From: Verrucomicrobiota bacterium
GTDB lineage: Bacteria; Verrucomicrobiota; Verrucomicrobiia; Opitutales; Opitutaceae
Assembly (NCBI GenBank): GCA_023399155.1
Contig: JAEWQP010000030.1
Location: 359,381-423,380, forward strand
Reading direction: 5' to 3'
DNA length: 64,000 nucleotides
Part shown: piece after piece, positions 61,686 to 64,000 of the stretch
Layout: each line of letters opens with the position of its first letter
Numbering within the stretch: the stretch's first letter is position 1
Notes under the pieces: generated by a model
Told to the model about the DNA's origin: nothing
What the model saw: the letters and a program-made list of their open reading frames with translations, nothing else
Databases searched by the model: none
Translations under genes and position numbers: made by a program

Positions 61686-61820
61686 GCTGTAAGCTGTAAG
61701 CTATAAGCCGAAAGAGATAAGCCGAATGCTGGAAGGCCGGCCGAGGCAGAGAGAGTGGATCCTTCCCGGCGGACGGCCGACACTCACGGCCTGAGGCTTT
61801 CGGCTTAAAGCTTGCAGCTT
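61686..61820. repeat. Palindromic element with AAGCTGT arms (7-bp units)
   Basis: Left arm: AAGCTGTAAGCTGTAAGCTA from 61684, then TAAGCCGAAAG. Right arm 61797-61820 (CTTTCGGCTTAAAGCTTGCA then GCTT) is the near complement. It lies between the carA and pheA stops in a convergent gap and may act as a bidirectional terminator, though no T-tract is present. Confidence 0.7.
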
Positions 61821-61849
61821 AACGCTCGCGGCGCGCGGGGCGCGCCGCG

Positions 61850-62920
61850 TCACACCCGCACGTTCGGGTAGCTGCCCAGCCATCGCACGAACGGGCAGCG
61901 GGCCTCGAGTTCGGTGATGGCCTCGCGCACCGTCGGGTCGTCGTTGTGCCCGGTGATGTCGGCGAAGAAGAAGTAATCCCACGCCTTCTTCTTGCTCGGA
62001 CGCGACTCGATCTTCGAGAGGTTGATGCCGCGTTTGCTGAAAGGCTCGAGCGCGTTGAGCAACGCACCGGGCTGATCGCTGAGCGAGAAGACGTAGCTGC
62101 TCTTGTCGCGACCTTCGCCGAGCGCGCCGGAGGATTTCCGTCCGATGACGAGGAAGCGCGTGGTGTTGTCCGCCTTGTCCTGGATGCCGGGTGCGACGAT
62201 CGGCACGCCGAACATCTCGGCCGCGAGCGTGCTCGCGATGGCCGCGGTGCCGGCGTTGTCGCGCGCGATCTCGACTGCCCGCGAGGTGCTGTCGGCCTCC
62301 AGGCACATCGCGTGCGGCAGGTAGCGGTGCAGCCAGCGGCGGCACTGGCCGAGCGCCTGATCTTTTGAATACACTTTCTTGATCTCCGAGACCGGCGAGT
62401 TGGAGATCAGGTTTTGCACGATCTCGAGGTAGACCTGCGCCACGATCTTGAGGTCGGTCTCCACGAGCATGTCGAGCGAATGAAACACGGCCCCCTCGGT
62501 GGAGTTCTCGATCGGGATGACGCCGTAATCGCTGTCGCCCTTTTCCACCGCGTTGAATACGTCGGTGATGGTGGCGAGCGGCCGGTAGTTCACGCTCGAC
62601 CCGAACTTCTTGATCGCCGCCTGGTGGGTGAACGTCGCCTCCGGTCCGAGGTAAGCGATGATCATCGGCTTCTCCAGGGCGATCGCGGCGGACATGATCT
62701 CGCGGAAGATCGAACGGATCGCGGCCATCTCCAGCGGGCCGCCGTTCAGCGCCTGGAGCCGCTGGAAAACCTCCTCCTCGCGTTTGGCGACGTAGATCTC
62801 GTCGCCCTTCGTGCGTTTCACCCGCCCGATGTCGGCGGCGAGCCGCACGCGCTCGTTGAGCAGCGTGAGGATTTCCTTGTCGATCGAGTCAATCTTGCTG
62901 CGCAGCTCGTCGAGGTTCAT
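61850..62920 (-). CDS. pheA: Bifunctional chorismate mutase / prephenate dehydratase
   Basis: The 356-residue protein begins MNLDELRSKIDSIDKEILTL, an AroQ-type chorismate mutase (residues 1-88). The prephenate dehydratase domain (AYLGPEATFTHQAAIKKFG; NTTRFLVIGRK) and a C-terminal ACT domain (PGALLNALEPFSKRGINLSK, then IESRPSKK) follow. It makes phenylpyruvate from chorismate; the ACT domain mediates feedback by phenylalanine. The start overlaps the scpB stop by 4 bp, so the two are coupled. The mutase and dehydratase order is that of the Gram-negative PheA. Confidence 0.97.
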   Translation of the reverse strand: MNLDELRSKIDSIDKEILTLLNERVRLAADIGRVKRTKGDEIYVAKREEEVFQRLQALNGGPLEMAAIRSIFREIMSAAIALEKPMIIAYLGPEATFTHQAAIKKFGSSVNYRPLATITDVFNAVEKGDSDYGVIPIENSTEGAVFHSLDMLVETDLKIVAQVYLEIVQNLISNSPVSEIKKVYSKDQALGQCRRWLHRYLPHAMCLEADSTSRAVEIARDNAGTAAIASTLAAEMFGVPIVAPGIQDKADNTTRFLVIGRKSSGALGEGRDKSSYVFSLSDQPGALLNALEPFSKRGINLSKIESRPSKKKAWDYFFFADITGHNDDPTVREAITELEARCPFVRWLGSYPNVRV

Positions 62921-63819
62921 GGGGCGGTCTCCTTGGATGCGTCGGCCTCGCCGGCCTCGGCGGCATGATCCGGCGCGGGCGTGTCCTCGACGGGTGCCTT
63001 GGCCTTGCCGAGTTCCGTGGGCGGCGCGCTCCAGGCGACCGGTTGCTCGGCCTCCGGACCGGCGCCAAGTTGGAGGTCGGCCTGCTCGTCCCCGGAGTCG
63101 GTGTCGAGGCCCACCTCCGAATCCGAAACATGCTGCGGGGTGTTTGCCTTCTGCAGCCAGGAATCGATCTCGCGCGCGGACAGGACGTCGGAGGCCGGAA
63201 GCTCTTCCAGCGATTTCACGCCGACGAACTCCAGGAACTGCTCGGTCGTGCCATACTGGATGGGGCGTCCGGGAAGATCGGCCCGCCCGACGATCTTGAT
63301 CAGTTCACGTTCGGTCAGGCGGTTGATCGCGCTCTCGACCGAGACACCACGGATGCTCTCGATCTCGGAACGCACGACGGGCTGCCGGTAGGCGATGATC
63401 GCAAGGGTCTCGAGCGCCGATTGGGAAAGCTTCATCGGTCGCGGCTGATTGCGCAGCAGGCGCACCCATTCGGCGCAATCCGGCGTGGTGACCAGACGCC
63501 AGCCCTGATGCGTCTCCTGCAGACAGAAAACCTCATTGGATGACTCGAGCTGCGCGCGGATGGCATCCATGGCCTCGCGAATCTGCGTGGCGGTGATCAG
63601 GGACGGGACTTCGCTCGGCGTGACTGCGAGGGGATCGACAGCCACCTCGGGCACCTCTGCGGGCGGTTCGACACCTTCGGCTGCCTCGGCATTCGGAGAC
63701 GGGAGGGTCGCCGCCTCCTCGTGAAAGCGCGTAAACACTGCCTGGATATCCTTCACGGACAGTGAGCCCGGGGAGGCGAAAAGCAGCGAGCGCAAGACAC
63801 GAACGAGGTCGAAGGCCAT
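62917..63819 (-). CDS. scpB: Segregation and condensation protein B
   Basis: The 300-residue protein starts at ATG 63819 (MAFDLVRVLRSLLFASPG). It has two winged-helix domains, with LSQSALETLAIIAYRQPVVRSEIESIRGV, the usual ScpB core. A Pro/Glu/Ala-rich insertion (about residues 40-75) and an acidic low-complexity C-terminal tail extend it beyond the common 180-200 residues. ScpB binds ScpA and SMC for chromosome condensation. ScpA is expected upstream, beyond the right edge. pheA overlaps its stop. Confidence 0.93.
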   Translation of the reverse strand: MAFDLVRVLRSLLFASPGSLSVKDIQAVFTRFHEEAATLPSPNAEAAEGVEPPAEVPEVAVDPLAVTPSEVPSLITATQIREAMDAIRAQLESSNEVFCLQETHQGWRLVTTPDCAEWVRLLRNQPRPMKLSQSALETLAIIAYRQPVVRSEIESIRGVSVESAINRLTERELIKIVGRADLPGRPIQYGTTEQFLEFVGVKSLEELPASDVLSAREIDSWLQKANTPQHVSDSEVGLDTDSGDEQADLQLGAGPEAEQPVAWSAPPTELGKAKAPVEDTPAPDHAAEAGEADASKETAP

Positions 63820-63917
63820 GGCTGGAAAGGCAACGAGTTCGGCGACCGCTGCCCTTGGGTCAACCAAATCCAGAGGGGGAGGTCGGACATCCGAGAACCG
63901 ACGTGCGAAGCTCCGAA

Positions 63918-63995
63918 GGTAGGGCGAGGCCTCCGGCCGCGCCGCTGCCGGATGCGTGGTGCGAACGCGGCGCGGCCCGGGGCCACGCCCCACCC
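63918..63995. repeat. GTAGGGCG palindromic element (copy 7)
   Basis: GGTAGGGCGAGGCCTCCGGC opens the copy, as in copy 3; the closing arm GGCCACGCCCCACCC is diverged. It lies upstream of scpB at the window edge. Confidence 0.65.
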
Positions 63996-64000
63996 AGGGC

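Overview
The window is one continuous stretch of very GC-rich bacterial chromosome with ordinary housekeeping genes, a few accessory genes and many short dispersed repeats. No plasmid, phage, CRISPR or rRNA feature is visible, and there is a single tRNA gene. Gene content, high GC, weak Shine-Dalgarno sites, a giant Gly-rich autotransporter and intergenic palindromes built from ACAGAGG-type or GTAGGGCG-type sequence point to a Gram-negative of the Verrucomicrobiota, most likely Opitutaceae. That placement is an inference from content, not from a marker gene.

Left part (1-26000): the tail of an SRPBCC/AHSA1 protein, a small unknown protein and a metallophosphoesterase are followed by a 12.7 kb minus-strand gene for a giant autotransporter. 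It carries 51 recognisable Gly-rich repeat motifs and a C-terminal beta-barrel, and is split by a one-base frameshift near 7729. Beyond it lie a fossil of a DMT transporter, an RND efflux pair (adaptor and pump, no outer-membrane factor), a large MacB/ADOP-type permease, the intact DMT transporter and a YgiQ-type radical SAM protein.

Middle (26000-45900): enolase, preceded by three copies of a GTGTAACG..CGTTACAC palindrome; an MscS channel; MutL; an MFS transporter; argininosuccinate lyase; two ExbD/TolR proteins; an NAD-dependent epimerase-like protein; a DJ-1 protein; a pyridine nucleotide-disulfide oxidoreductase. A likely sugar-use cluster follows (sodium:sugar symporter, exported aldose 1-epimerase, LacI-type regulator). 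Next comes a methyltransferase preceded by a leader with three Trp codons and a terminator.

Right part (45900-64000): menA, the sulfate activation set cysC-cysD-cysN, a compact operon (acylphosphatase, ABC ATPase, ABC permease, TPR-like protein), and a tRNA-Ser(GCT) gene. Its 3' end recurs in a 176-bp tandem array resembling in layout the tyrT/rtT locus of E. coli. Then come rplU-rpmA, xseB-dxs, carA and scpB-pheA.

The most notable structure outside genes is a set of palindromic elements whose arms are short tandem repeats of 6, 7 or 9 bp. They occur in several unrelated sequence flavours with the same architecture, sit in gaps between genes, and in two places (mutL linker, menA 5' end) have entered or displaced coding sequence. 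A second family of GTAGGGCG...CGCCCTAC palindromes occurs at seven or more sites.
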